A stretch of 37,158 nucleotides of DNA, taken from positions 1 to 37,158 of the forward strand of contig NZ_PNMA01000034.1 of NCBI RefSeq assembly GCF_013823385.1. The letters run 5' to 3'. Under the pieces are notes generated by a model. The model made no database searches, had not been told where the DNA came from, and saw only the letters and a program-made list of their open reading frames with translations. The stretch is from Hyphomonas sp. (GTDB taxonomy: Bacteria > Pseudomonadota > Alphaproteobacteria > Caulobacterales > Hyphomonadaceae). A program made the translations under genes and the position numbers. Positions 6,683-13,601 of the stretch are shown here, in pieces (the stretch's first letter is position 1; every line of letters starts with the position of its first letter).

Positions 6683-7471
6683 ATGAGTCTGATCGCCCAA
6701 TACGGCCCACATCTTCCGTTTCTCCGCCGCTACGCGCGGGCCCTGACGGGGTCACAGGAGAGTGGTGACGCGTATATCCGGGCCTGTCTGGAAGCCCTGA
6801 GCGAAGACCCCGGCCTGATGGTGGAAGCTTCGTCGCCCCGCGTCACGCTGTACCGCTTTTTCCATGCGATCTGGTCAACCACCGGGGCACGGCTGGAAAC
6901 GGCGGGCAAGCCGGGCGGCTCCTCGCCGGAAGCGCGCCTGCGCAAGCTGGCCCCGATCCAGCGGCAGGCCTTCCTGCTGACCACGCTGGAAGGTTTCAGC
7001 CGGCCTGAAGCCTGTGAAATTCTGGACAAGAGCCCCGCCGAGCTGGAAAAGCTCATCGACGCCGCGCACCGTGAGATCGAGCAGCAGCTGTCCACCTCTG
7101 TCCTCATTATCGAGGACGAGCCGATCATCGCCGCCGACCTTGCCAATCTCGTCGAGGATCTGGGGCACACCTTTGCCGGCAATGCGGCCACCCGCAAACA
7201 CGCCGTTGATCTTGCCCGCCGGGTGAAACCTGGCCTCATCCTCTGTGATGTTCAGTTGGCAGATAATTCCTCCGGCATTGATGCCGTCCAGGATATTCTG
7301 GCCGATTTCGACCTGCCGGTCATCTTCATCACGGCATTCCCGGAGCGGCTGCTGACCGGCGAACGGCCGGAGCCAACCTACCTCATCACCAAGCCGTTCC
7401 AGGATGATACGGTGAAGGCGGCCATCAGCCAGGCCCTCTTCTTCCACGCCCAGCCTGAACCGCAAAACTGA
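6683..7471 (+). CDS. phyR: General stress response anti-anti-sigma regulator PhyR
   Basis: This 262-residue protein has the PhyR layout. An N-terminal sigma-factor-like domain (about 5-135) mimics EcfG, and a C-terminal receiver (about 138-255) follows. Receiver landmarks are acidic Glu-Asp-Glu at 144-146, phosphoacceptor Asp189 in LILCDVQLAD, Thr217 in FITAFPERLLTG (the FATGUY-type motif) and Lys237 in LITKPF. On phosphorylation the sigma-like domain is freed to bind NepR, releasing EcfG. The ATG at 6683 has an AGAGG ribosome site seven bases upstream. It is divergent from nepR-ecfG-kinase, the usual arrangement in this class, and has a one-mismatch EcfG-type promoter at 6628-6652. Confidence 0.97.
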   Translation: MSLIAQYGPHLPFLRRYARALTGSQESGDAYIRACLEALSEDPGLMVEASSPRVTLYRFFHAIWSTTGARLETAGKPGGSSPEARLRKLAPIQRQAFLLTTLEGFSRPEACEILDKSPAELEKLIDAAHREIEQQLSTSVLIIEDEPIIAADLANLVEDLGHTFAGNAATRKHAVDLARRVKPGLILCDVQLADNSSGIDAVQDILADFDLPVIFITAFPERLLTGERPEPTYLITKPFQDDTVKAAISQALFFHAQPEPQN

Positions 7472-7480
7472 CCGCCGTTT

Positions 7481-7505
7481 GGAACCAACCGCTTTCTCCT
7501 TCGTT
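7481..7505 (+). promoter_or_regulatory. EcfG-type promoter of the YqjD-like operon
   Basis: GGAAC (7481-7485), a 16-nt spacer and CGTT (7502-7505) match exactly, 31 nt before the ATG at 7537 and directly after the phyR stop codon. Confidence 0.85.
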
Positions 7506-7536
7506 GATCCGATGAGGACACTGAAAGGAGAAAGCG

Positions 7537-7884
7537 ATGGCTACCCCCCATATTTCCAGTCGTAAATCGCGCGGCCGCGCAAACGGCCACGACAAGAAAT
7601 TAGCGGCTGCTGCTGCAGCGGCTAGAGAAGACCTTCATGCGGCGCAGGAGGCGGCAGAAACATTTGTTTCCGCTGTCAAATCGTCGGCCAATCACTTCAC
7701 TGAGCATCTCGGTCGCGCCGTGGGCGACAAGGTTGTGAGAGCACAGCATAGCGCCGAAACCGTTGCCGAAAAGGCTGTTGATGCGCGCCACCGCCTGGAA
7801 GACACGATCCGTGAACGTCCGCTGATGTCCGTTGGCGTTGCCGCTGGCGCCGGCGTTCTTTTGGCTCTGCTGTCCCGCCGCTAA
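7537..7884 (+). CDS. YqjD/ElaB-like (DUF883-type) membrane-anchored stress protein
   Basis: This 115-residue protein starts with a basic stretch, continues as a long Ala/Glu-rich amphipathic helix with coiled-coil character (about 20-90), and ends in a hydrophobic anchor with a basic tail: ERPLMSVGVAAGAGVLLALLSRR (about 93-115, quoted only to mark the C-terminal tail). That is the pattern of YqjD/ElaB proteins. In E. coli these are stationary-phase, RpoS-dependent inner-membrane proteins reported to bind ribosomes. Here an exact EcfG-type promoter lies 31 nt upstream and a strong AAAGGAGAAAG ribosome site precedes the ATG. The YqjE-like gene follows after three bases. The family call rests on architecture and the C-terminal motif. 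Confidence 0.85.
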   Translation: MATPHISSRKSRGRANGHDKKLAAAAAAAREDLHAAQEAAETFVSAVKSSANHFTEHLGRAVGDKVVRAQHSAETVAEKAVDARHRLEDTIRERPLMSVGVAAGAGVLLALLSRR

Positions 7885-7887
7885 AAC

Positions 7888-8322
7888 ATGGTTGGCAGTC
7901 TCAAACTTCGCGTCATCATGATGGCCGGCGGGTCCGTAATCGGGCTCGCCGGTGCAGGCGCCCTTACCTGGGCAGGGGTCGTTGCCCTTGCGCCCTATAT
8001 GGGGCTGGCAATGTCCGGCGCGCTCGTCGGCGGTCTGCTCCTTCTTGGCGCGGCCATTGCCATGTGGAAAGCCACACGCCCTGCCGTTCCGATGGAGGAA
8101 GAATTTGCTGGCGTGACGGCCGCAGCCGCCAACACGGTGGCCTACCTCCGGGATGACACGCTCGATACGCTGACGGGCATGTCCATAAACGCAGTCAGCA
8201 ACATGGTCGAGAAACGCCCCCTTCTCACATTGCTCGGCGTAGGTGTTGCCGCCTATGCTGTTGCCCGCGCCCCGAATACGAGCGTTGGCATAATGGATCG
8301 CATGCTGTCCCGTCTTGTCTGA
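7888..8322 (+). CDS. YqjE/holin-superfamily-like membrane protein
   Basis: This 144-residue protein has two adjacent membrane segments near the N-terminus (about 12-33 and 38-60), a polar middle, and a third hydrophobic stretch near the C-terminus (about 108-128) preceded by MVEKRPLLTLL. That stretch resembles the anchor of the preceding YqjD-like protein. Two N-terminal helices plus position directly after a YqjD-like gene match YqjE (DUF1469, phage-holin superfamily III), which sits in the same order in enterobacteria. The ATG is four bases past the upstream stop, so it is coexpressed from the EcfG-type promoter at 7481. It is probably an inner-membrane stress protein. The family match is by context and topology, not strong motifs. 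Confidence 0.7.
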   Translation: MVGSLKLRVIMMAGGSVIGLAGAGALTWAGVVALAPYMGLAMSGALVGGLLLLGAAIAMWKATRPAVPMEEEFAGVTAAAANTVAYLRDDTLDTLTGMSINAVSNMVEKRPLLTLLGVGVAAYAVARAPNTSVGIMDRMLSRLV

Positions 8323-8345
8323 CCGGACATATCTGGGGGCGCACA

Positions 8346-10181
8346 ATGACACTTCCGCAAGCGGGCATCTTTGCCATTCTCGCCCTGACCGCCCTGCTCT
8401 TCATTTGGGGCAGATGGCGGCATGATCTGGTCGCCCTCGGCGCGCTGATCGCATGTATTCTCGCCGGGCTCGTGCAGCCCGGCGACGCCTTTTCAGGCTT
8501 TGGGAATCCTGCGGTGATTACGGTGGCGTCCGTCCTCATTCTCAGCTTTGCGCTGCAGACCACAGGCGTTGTGGACACATTGACCGCGCGCGTTCTGCCT
8601 TCCCGCTCGGGCAGCACGGTCTCAATTATCGCGCTTTCGGCGCTCGCCGCCGGGCTGTCCGCCTTCATGAACAATGTCGGCGCGCTGGCGCTGCTGATGC
8701 CGATTGCCATCAAGACGGCCGGCCGTCTCGGCGTCGCGCCAGGACGCGTGTTGATGCCAGTCTCCTTCGCCTCCATCCTCGGCGGCATGACAACCCTTAC
8801 CGGCACGCCGCCAAACCTCATCGTCGCAGGCTTCAGCGGCCAGGACGGCAGCACGGCCTTCACAATGTTTGATTTTGCCCCGGTTGGCCTTGCCGTTACG
8901 GCGGGCGGACTTCTGCTGATTGCCCTCGGCTGGCGGCTCGTTCCGGCGCGAGAGCGCGCCGACCTCTCCAGCTTCGAAACCGCGCCCTACATAATCGAAG
9001 CCCGCATCAAGCAGGACTCTTCCATCATAGGCCAGTCGCTGCGTGACATCGAATACCAGCTTGACACAACCGACGCCCAGATTGTTGGTCTCCTGCGGGA
9101 CGACCGCCGCATAGCGGCGCCCAGCCCCTATCGTGAAGTCCGCGGCGGCGATGTTCTGGTGATCGAAGCCGATCCAAAAGCCATCGGTGACGCCCTCTCC
9201 AAACTTGGCCTGAGCCTCGACACCATCGAGAAGGCCGAGGAAGAGATGCGGGAGGAAAAGGAAAATCCGGAAAATTCGGGCAAGGATGAAAAGGAAGCCC
9301 AGCAGGAAAGCCGGCTACAATCGGGCGATGTCATCCTGATGGAACTGGCCGTGCGCCCCAACGCGCTTCTGCTGGGGCTCACCATCAAGCTCATCGAGCT
9401 GCGGCGGGAGTTCGGTGTAAACCTGATTGCCCTGTCGCGTGACGGCAAGGAGTCCATGGCGCGCCTGAACTCTACGCCCATTCGCTCCGGCGATGTGCTG
9501 CTTGTTCAGGGCAATGCCGACTCGATCCTCGAATTTGCAAACCGCTATGGCTGCGTGCCCCTCGCCGAGCGGCCGCTGAAGATCCCGAACACGCGCAAGG
9601 CATTCCTCGCCGCTGCAATCATGGTGCTTGCAGTGTGTGGCGCGGCCTTTGGCCTGCTGCCAGCAGCGATCACATTCGCGGCAGGCGTCCTCGCGGTGGC
9701 TGTGTTCAAGGTCGTGCCCCTGCGCAAGTTGTACGAGCCCATCGACTGGCCGGTGATCGTGTTGCTCGGCGCGCTCATTCCTGTCGCAGGGGCCATGTCG
9801 ACGACCGGCGCCGCCGATCTTCTGGCCCAGGGTCTCATCACGGCTTCAGGTGGCGCCAACCCCGTCTACACCATGATCATTCTGCTGATCGTCACGATGA
9901 CACTCTCCGATTTCATGAACAATGCGGCAACCGCCGCCGTCATGTGCCCGATCGCTCTGGGCGCCGCCGCCCAGCTTCAGGTTAATCCGGACACCTATCT
10001 CATGGCCGTGGCCGTGGGGGCCTCCTGCGCCTTCCTCACACCCATCGGCCACCAGAACAACGCGCTCATTCTGGGGCCAGGCGGCTTCCGCTTTGGCGAT
10101 TACTGGCGCCTCGGCCTGCCGATGGAAGTTGTGGTGATCGGCGCCGCGACGCCCATCCTACTGTGGGCCTGGCCCCTCTGA
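8346..10181 (+). CDS. SLC13/DASS-family permease with two RCK_C domains
   Basis: This 611-residue inner-membrane transporter has hydrophobic helices at about 1-195 and 410-610. Between them are two TrkA-C (RCK_C) regulatory domains at about 210-290 and 315-400, joined by a very acidic and basic linker (EEMREEKENPENSGKDEKE). SLC13-type repeats are visible: MNNVGALALLMPIAI in the first half and MNNAATAAVMCPIAL in the second, plus TLTGTPPNLIV. Such proteins move sodium-coupled anions (dicarboxylates, sulfate) or are uncharacterised, and the RCK_C domains suggest gating by a small ligand. The ATG is 24 nt after the YqjE-like stop, so it may be the third gene of that EcfG-driven operon. No terminator separates them. 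The substrate is unknown. Confidence 0.9.
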   Translation: MTLPQAGIFAILALTALLFIWGRWRHDLVALGALIACILAGLVQPGDAFSGFGNPAVITVASVLILSFALQTTGVVDTLTARVLPSRSGSTVSIIALSALAAGLSAFMNNVGALALLMPIAIKTAGRLGVAPGRVLMPVSFASILGGMTTLTGTPPNLIVAGFSGQDGSTAFTMFDFAPVGLAVTAGGLLLIALGWRLVPARERADLSSFETAPYIIEARIKQDSSIIGQSLRDIEYQLDTTDAQIVGLLRDDRRIAAPSPYREVRGGDVLVIEADPKAIGDALSKLGLSLDTIEKAEEEMREEKENPENSGKDEKEAQQESRLQSGDVILMELAVRPNALLLGLTIKLIELRREFGVNLIALSRDGKESMARLNSTPIRSGDVLLVQGNADSILEFANRYGCVPLAERPLKIPNTRKAFLAAAIMVLAVCGAAFGLLPAAITFAAGVLAVAVFKVVPLRKLYEPIDWPVIVLLGALIPVAGAMSTTGAADLLAQGLITASGGANPVYTMIILLIVTMTLSDFMNNAATAAVMCPIALGAAAQLQVNPDTYLMAVAVGASCAFLTPIGHQNNALILGPGGFRFGDYWRLGLPMEVVVIGAATPILLWAWPL

Positions 10182-10208
10182 CAAATGCGATTAGGTGAAG
10201 AAAGGTAT

Positions 10209-10233
10209 GGAACCTAAGAAGCTCAGGCACGTT
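10209..10233 (+). promoter_or_regulatory. EcfG-type promoter of the DUF1328 gene
   Basis: GGAAC (10209-10213), a 16-nt spacer and CGTT (10230-10233) match exactly. The -10 lies 47 nt before the ATG at 10281. Confidence 0.82.
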
Positions 10234-10280
10234 CCCTTTTTACAGACCGAAAGAGTGGTCATTTGACAAAGGAGACTTCC

Positions 10281-10454
10281 ATGCTTGGTTGGGCACTGAC
10301 ATTCTTTATCCTTGCAATCATCGCGGCCCTGCTGGGCTTTGGTGGTATCGCTGGCGCCGCCGCCAGCATCGCAAAGATCCTTTTCTTCGTATTCCTGGCG
10401 CTTCTCGTGGTCACATTTGTTGCCCGCGCGCTCCGGGGCCGGAGCATCACCTGA
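10281..10454 (+). CDS. DUF1328-family small membrane protein
   Basis: This is a 57-residue protein made almost wholly of two hydrophobic helices. The sequence [20 protein letters not shown] followed by [12 protein letters not shown] is the DUF1328 (YtjA-like) signature. I chose the ATG at 10281 because the family begins M-L-x-W-A-L and AAAGGAG lies seven bases upstream; a TTG at 10263 could add six residues but is less likely. It has its own exact EcfG-type promoter upstream and its own terminator downstream. The molecular function of the family is unknown; a stress role is inferred from the promoter. Confidence 0.92.
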   Translation: MLGWALTFFILAIIAALLGFGGIAGAAASIAKILFFVFLALLVVTFVARALRGRSIT

Positions 10455-10484
10455 CAGAACCTCCCCTGTCATCCCTGTACCTCA

Positions 10485-10513
10485 AAGGGCGCCCTCCGGG
10501 CGCCCTTCTTTTG
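10485..10513 (+). terminator. Rho-independent terminator after the DUF1328 gene
   Basis: AAGGGCGC (from 10485) pairs with GCGCCCTT across a short CCTCCGG loop and is followed by CTTTT. Confidence 0.85.
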
Positions 10514-10572
10514 TGAAAGAGGCTCAAATCGGCGGCTTCTGAAGCTCCAAAGAATATTTGGCGGAATTTCAG

Positions 10573-10597
10573 GGAACTGAATCAATATTGGGGCGTT
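10573..10597 (+). promoter_or_regulatory. EcfG-type promoter of the CsbD-like gene
   Basis: GGAAC (10573-10577), a 16-nt spacer and CGTT (10594-10597) match exactly. The -10 lies 47 nt before the ATG at 10645, the same spacing as for the DUF1328 gene. Confidence 0.83.
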
Positions 10598-10644
10598 GCT
10601 AAGATATACCAAGCAAACAATTCGAACATGGACTGGAGAACGCC

Positions 10645-10839
10645 ATGACTAACAAGAACACCGTTAAAGGCGTTGGCAATCAGGTTGCCGGCAATACCAA
10701 GGAAGCGGCCGGCAAGGTTACCGGCAACAAGAAACTTGAAGCCGAAGGCCGCCTTCAGGAACTGAAGGGCGATGCACAACGCGCGGCCGGCAAGGTTGAG
10801 GACAAGGTCAAGAAATCCATCGACCAGAACCGCAAGTAA
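10645..10839 (+). CDS. CsbD-family stress protein
   Basis: This 64-residue hydrophilic Lys/Gly-rich protein matches the CsbD/YjbJ family: NTVKGVGNQVAGNTKEAAGK at the N-terminus, GNKKLEAEGRLQELKGDAQ in the middle and a KVEDKVKKS end. CsbD of Bacillus is SigB-dependent and YjbJ of E. coli is RpoS-dependent. This copy carries an exact EcfG-type promoter, so three unrelated general-stress regulators control the same family. The ATG is preceded by CTGGAGAAC. A strong terminator follows at 10921-10951. The biochemical function of the family is not established. Confidence 0.95.
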   Translation: MTNKNTVKGVGNQVAGNTKEAAGKVTGNKKLEAEGRLQELKGDAQRAAGKVEDKVKKSIDQNRK

Positions 10840-10920
10840 TCCGGAAAGTCCCCATCAGGACACGGAGGAACTACAGGCGCCGCGTCAGCGTCCCCCCACC
10901 CCCCACGTGAGGCGCCTGTT

Positions 10921-10951
10921 CCGCCACCCAGCCAAGGTTGGGTGGCGGTTT
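10921..10951 (+). terminator. Rho-independent terminator after the CsbD-like gene
   Basis: CCGCCACCCA (10921-10930) pairs perfectly with TGGGTGGCGG (10939-10948), 8-nt loop, then TTT. The T-tract is short but the 10-bp stem is strong. Confidence 0.75.
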
Positions 10952-11002
10952 CCGTTCTGACAGCAATGTTTCGGGTAGTCTCTGCCGAGAATGCCGGCGC
11001 CC

Positions 11003-12037
11003 TCAGTCGGCAGCCTCATCGGCCATCTGGTGCACCAGGGAGAAATCAACGCGCAGCCCATCCTCGTTCATCACGCGGGTAACCTGTCCGCCGGCCGAGC
11101 TGACAATACGCTGGATAACCGTCAGCCCCGTGCTCGTTGAGGAAGACGCTTCGGCTGCAGCGTCTGGAACATCCTGCAACGGCTCGATCCAGGAAAGATG
11201 CAGCCATCCGTCCTCAATGCGGCCTTCGCAGTGGATCTCGCCTCCGTTGCGCAGGGCGCCATACTTCAGGGAATTTGTCGTCAGCTCTCCGATCACCACG
11301 GCGATCACGCGCATCTGCGCTTCATCGACCAGGCAATCGGGCATGCCGTTCACATCAATCGTGTCTTCCGAAACACCGGCGGCATCCACCAGGTCGGCAA
11401 CAAGAGACCGCAGCGGGAAATCGCTCGACGCCTCGACCAGCTTTCCTTGCGCCACAGCCAGTGACGAGAAACGGGCCACGAGATCCTCGGCGAAGCCTTG
11501 ATGCTCCGGCGTCTGCCGCGCGCTGATCTTGGCGATGGCGCTGGCCACGGCAAAGGCGTTCTTCAGCCGGTGGCGCATTTCCAGGGCAATGGTGTCGTAC
11601 ATTTTCCGGTTGGTGACCGCGTCGGTCACGTCTTTGGAAACGACCAGCACCCCGGTCACCTCTCCCGCAGCCTCCTGGATCGGCGACACGCGCACATCCC
11701 ACCATTTCGGCCGGCCGCGCGCTGTTGGGCAAAATCCGCGAAAGTCAGTTGTCTCCCCAAGGGCGCCCTTGGCAGTCGCCTCTTGAACCAGGGGATGAGA
11801 TTCCAGCGGCCAGAGTTCCCACCAGTGCCGGCCAACGACATCCATCTCGGCACTCAACTGGCGGGCTGCAAGCCCTGCCGGGTTCATGTAGCGGATGCGG
11901 CCTGCAGTATCGAGAATTTTGATGCAATCGCGGCTGCTCTGGAACAGGGCGGTGAGGATGGGGTCGGAAAGACTCGATGAAAGATCGTCCTTAGAGACGG
12001 CCCGCAAAGCGGCATCTGGTGCCGGGCTGCGATGCAT
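11003..12037 (-). CDS. Soluble PAS-HWE sensor histidine kinase
   Basis: This 344-residue protein has a PAS domain at about 25-140 (FQSSRDCIKILDTAGRIRYM, ending in a VVSKDVTD PAS/PAC turn), then the HWE/HisKA_2-type H-box EMRHRLKNAFA with phosphoacceptor His156, an N-box ELTTNSLKYGAL (Asn255), the W-x-E motif WIE (283-285) and a lid STGLTVIQR near 302-310. All ATP-binding boxes look intact, unlike the kinase at 3994-5682. No membrane segment is present, so it is a cytosolic sensor. I place the start at 12037 because GAGGAG lies nine bases upstream; the frame remains open to 12181 but that extension is low-complexity. It lies about 5 kb from phyR. HWE kinases commonly phosphorylate PhyR or single-domain receivers, so PhyR is a plausible target (inference). 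Confidence 0.9.
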   Translation of the reverse strand: MHRSPAPDAALRAVSKDDLSSSLSDPILTALFQSSRDCIKILDTAGRIRYMNPAGLAARQLSAEMDVVGRHWWELWPLESHPLVQEATAKGALGETTDFRGFCPTARGRPKWWDVRVSPIQEAAGEVTGVLVVSKDVTDAVTNRKMYDTIALEMRHRLKNAFAVASAIAKISARQTPEHQGFAEDLVARFSSLAVAQGKLVEASSDFPLRSLVADLVDAAGVSEDTIDVNGMPDCLVDEAQMRVIAVVIGELTTNSLKYGALRNGGEIHCEGRIEDGWLHLSWIEPLQDVPDAAAEASSSTSTGLTVIQRIVSSAGGQVTRVMNEDGLRVDFSLVHQMADEAAD

Positions 12038-12444
12038 TGCACCATACTCCTCGCTCGGTCCCACGGCAGAATTGCCCTCTTTCACTTCCCCCACACCAGA
12101 AAGAAGCGGAAATGTTTGATTTGCGCAAGCCCTGGTTGCCGGTCTAGCCGCAATTGGGGTGGATTGGTTAACGGCAAGCAAACCCTCCGAAGCGGCATGG
12201 GCGCCGGCCTGGCTTTGAGGCGAATGCCTCTGGAGCCGGCCGAAAATGTTCTCTATACGGATTTTAATGACACAGCCCCTGCGATTCCAGATTCAACCCA
12301 TGTTGAGCTTCGTGAATCTCGAGACCGCCTCAGGAGACAAAAAGGCACCCACATCTTTACGCAACAAGCTGGCAACTGGATTTCTGATCTGAAAGATTTT
12401 TTACAGACGCCTCATTGTGTCACCTGCGCGACAGAAACGGCATC
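12038..12444. other. 407-bp gene-free stretch upstream of the PAS-HWE kinase
   Basis: Open frames here are only shadows extending from neighbouring genes. It contains the GAGGAG ribosome site of the kinase next to 12037 and presumably its promoter. I see no EcfG-type site, no clear terminator for the gene ending at 12445, and no RNA-like structure. Confidence 0.5.
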
Positions 12445-12834
12445 TTATCCGCGTATGACGCTGAGAACCTCAAGGCTGTGGTCGCGCCCATCCGGCCCGC
12501 GCCAGGAGATTGCGCCACCCGCGCGCAGCCCGATCAGCATCGCGCCGACCTGCGTCAGCACGGAAATTCGCCGCGCGGCAATATTCGCCTCATTGGGATA
12601 GACCAGCCAGAAATCGTCATAGAGCGTGCCATCATAAGTGAAGCGCACCCGGTCATGCATCCGCACCACATCCAGCGGCACGTCTTCCACAGGCGTAATG
12701 CGGGCGCGCGTCAGTTCTTCGATCAGGGTTTCGGCTGCAGGCTCTCTGCCCTGAACGGCGTGGGCAAGATCTGACAGGCGTTCAAGTTCTTCATCCGTCA
12801 CATAGACGGGCGGGCGGCTGGTGGTGGTGGGCAT
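12445..12834 (-). CDS. rnk: Rnk-type nucleoside diphosphate kinase regulator (GreA/GreB C-terminal fold)
   Basis: This 129-residue protein matches Rnk. A short N-terminal helical part (VTDEELERLSDLAHAV) is followed by the FKBP-like domain shared with GreA/GreB: VRMHDRVRFTYDGTLYDD, then FWLVYPNEANIAARRISVLTQVGAMLIGLRAG, recognisable as VYPNEA and ISVLTQVGAMLIGLRAG. Rnk-like proteins bind RNA polymerase near the secondary channel without cleavage activity and influence nucleotide pools or stress behaviour. The ATG at 12834 has a GGAGT ribosome site. It is a single gene with no neighbour in operon spacing. The Rnk family call is firm; the symbol is by family resemblance. Confidence 0.88.
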   Translation of the reverse strand: MPTTTSRPPVYVTDEELERLSDLAHAVQGREPAAETLIEELTRARITPVEDVPLDVVRMHDRVRFTYDGTLYDDFWLVYPNEANIAARRISVLTQVGAMLIGLRAGGAISWRGPDGRDHSLEVLSVIRG

Positions 12835-13049
12835 AGTGACTCCGAATGCGTGAAAGCGCCGCCGCCGTTTTTGGCGGGGCTGCTGATTGTTTTTGGGTGA
12901 AATGCGGTCTCTCCCCTGATTGCGCCCAGGTTACAGGCAGAATCAGGGGCTAGCGGCGTGCGGCAGCACGCGCAGCGGAAATGAAAAGGAGAGCCGTCTT
13001 CAACGTCATGGCTACCAACATGGCCACACCAGCGGGGTAGTCAAGCCGT

Positions 13050-13532
13050 TCAGTCAGTCAGGCGGCCATCCCACGCCCCCTTCCGGGCGCCGGGGCCGGG
13101 ATGAGGCGCCACGTCCCTCGGACTGACCTCTTCGCCGCATTCGGAGCAGGTCAGCACGCTGCGGAAGTCATGCCCGCAGGTCTTGTGCCGGTGCAGAAGC
13201 GGGGGCCCCTTCTTTCCGGCGTAATGTTCATCCCCCCAATGCACGAGGCTGATGATCACCGGATAGAGGCCCAGGCCCTTCTCCGTAAGCCGATATTCAT
13301 GGCGCAGCGGCGTCTGGCTGTAGGCTACCTTCTCCAGAACGCCATGATCTACCAGATGCTGCAGCCGCTCGGTCAGGACGCGGCGCGCAATGCCGAGATT
13401 TTGCCGGAACTCATCAAACCGCCGCACACGGAGAAATGCCTCACGCAGCACCAGCAACGTCCAGCGGTCGCCCACCACCGCCATCGCGCGCGCCAGCGAA
13501 CAATTCTCCCGGTCAAGATCCTGCCACTTCAT
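13050..13532 (-). CDS. HxlR-family transcriptional regulator with a Cys-rich tail
   Basis: This 160-residue protein has the HxlR winged helix-turn-helix at about 10-100: CSLARAMAVVGDRWTLLVLRE, here recognised from CSLARAM and GDRWTLLVLRE, then RFDEFRQNLGIARRVLTERL and the wing with LRHEYRLTEKG. The conserved N-terminal Cys11 can sense redox or aldehyde signals in this family. The C-terminal extension contains Cys119, His121 and a CSEC pair (129-132), a possible small zinc ribbon. It is divergent from the SDR gene across 69 nt containing a CTTGA-N7-TCAAG inverted repeat, so it probably regulates the SDR-isomerase operon and itself. Confidence 0.92.
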   Translation of the reverse strand: MKWQDLDRENCSLARAMAVVGDRWTLLVLREAFLRVRRFDEFRQNLGIARRVLTERLQHLVDHGVLEKVAYSQTPLRHEYRLTEKGLGLYPVIISLVHWGDEHYAGKKGPPLLHRHKTCGHDFRSVLTCSECGEEVSPRDVAPHPGPGARKGAWDGRLTD

Positions 13533-13552
13533 TCAGCCACTTTAAGCATTGA

Positions 13553-13569
13553 CTTGATCTTAATTCAAG
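13553..13569. promoter_or_regulatory. Candidate HxlR operator
   Basis: CTTGA (13553-13557), 7 nt, TCAAG (13565-13569) form a perfect inverted repeat between the divergent HxlR and SDR genes, the usual place for an HxlR binding site. Confidence 0.5.
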
Positions 13570-13601
13570 ACTTACTTGTCCGTTAACAGAGGGAAGCTTC
13601 G

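Noticed and set aside
12038..12181. Upstream extension of the PAS-HWE kinase
   Set aside because: Low-complexity residues with no domain, and a good ribosome site sits before the Met at 12037.
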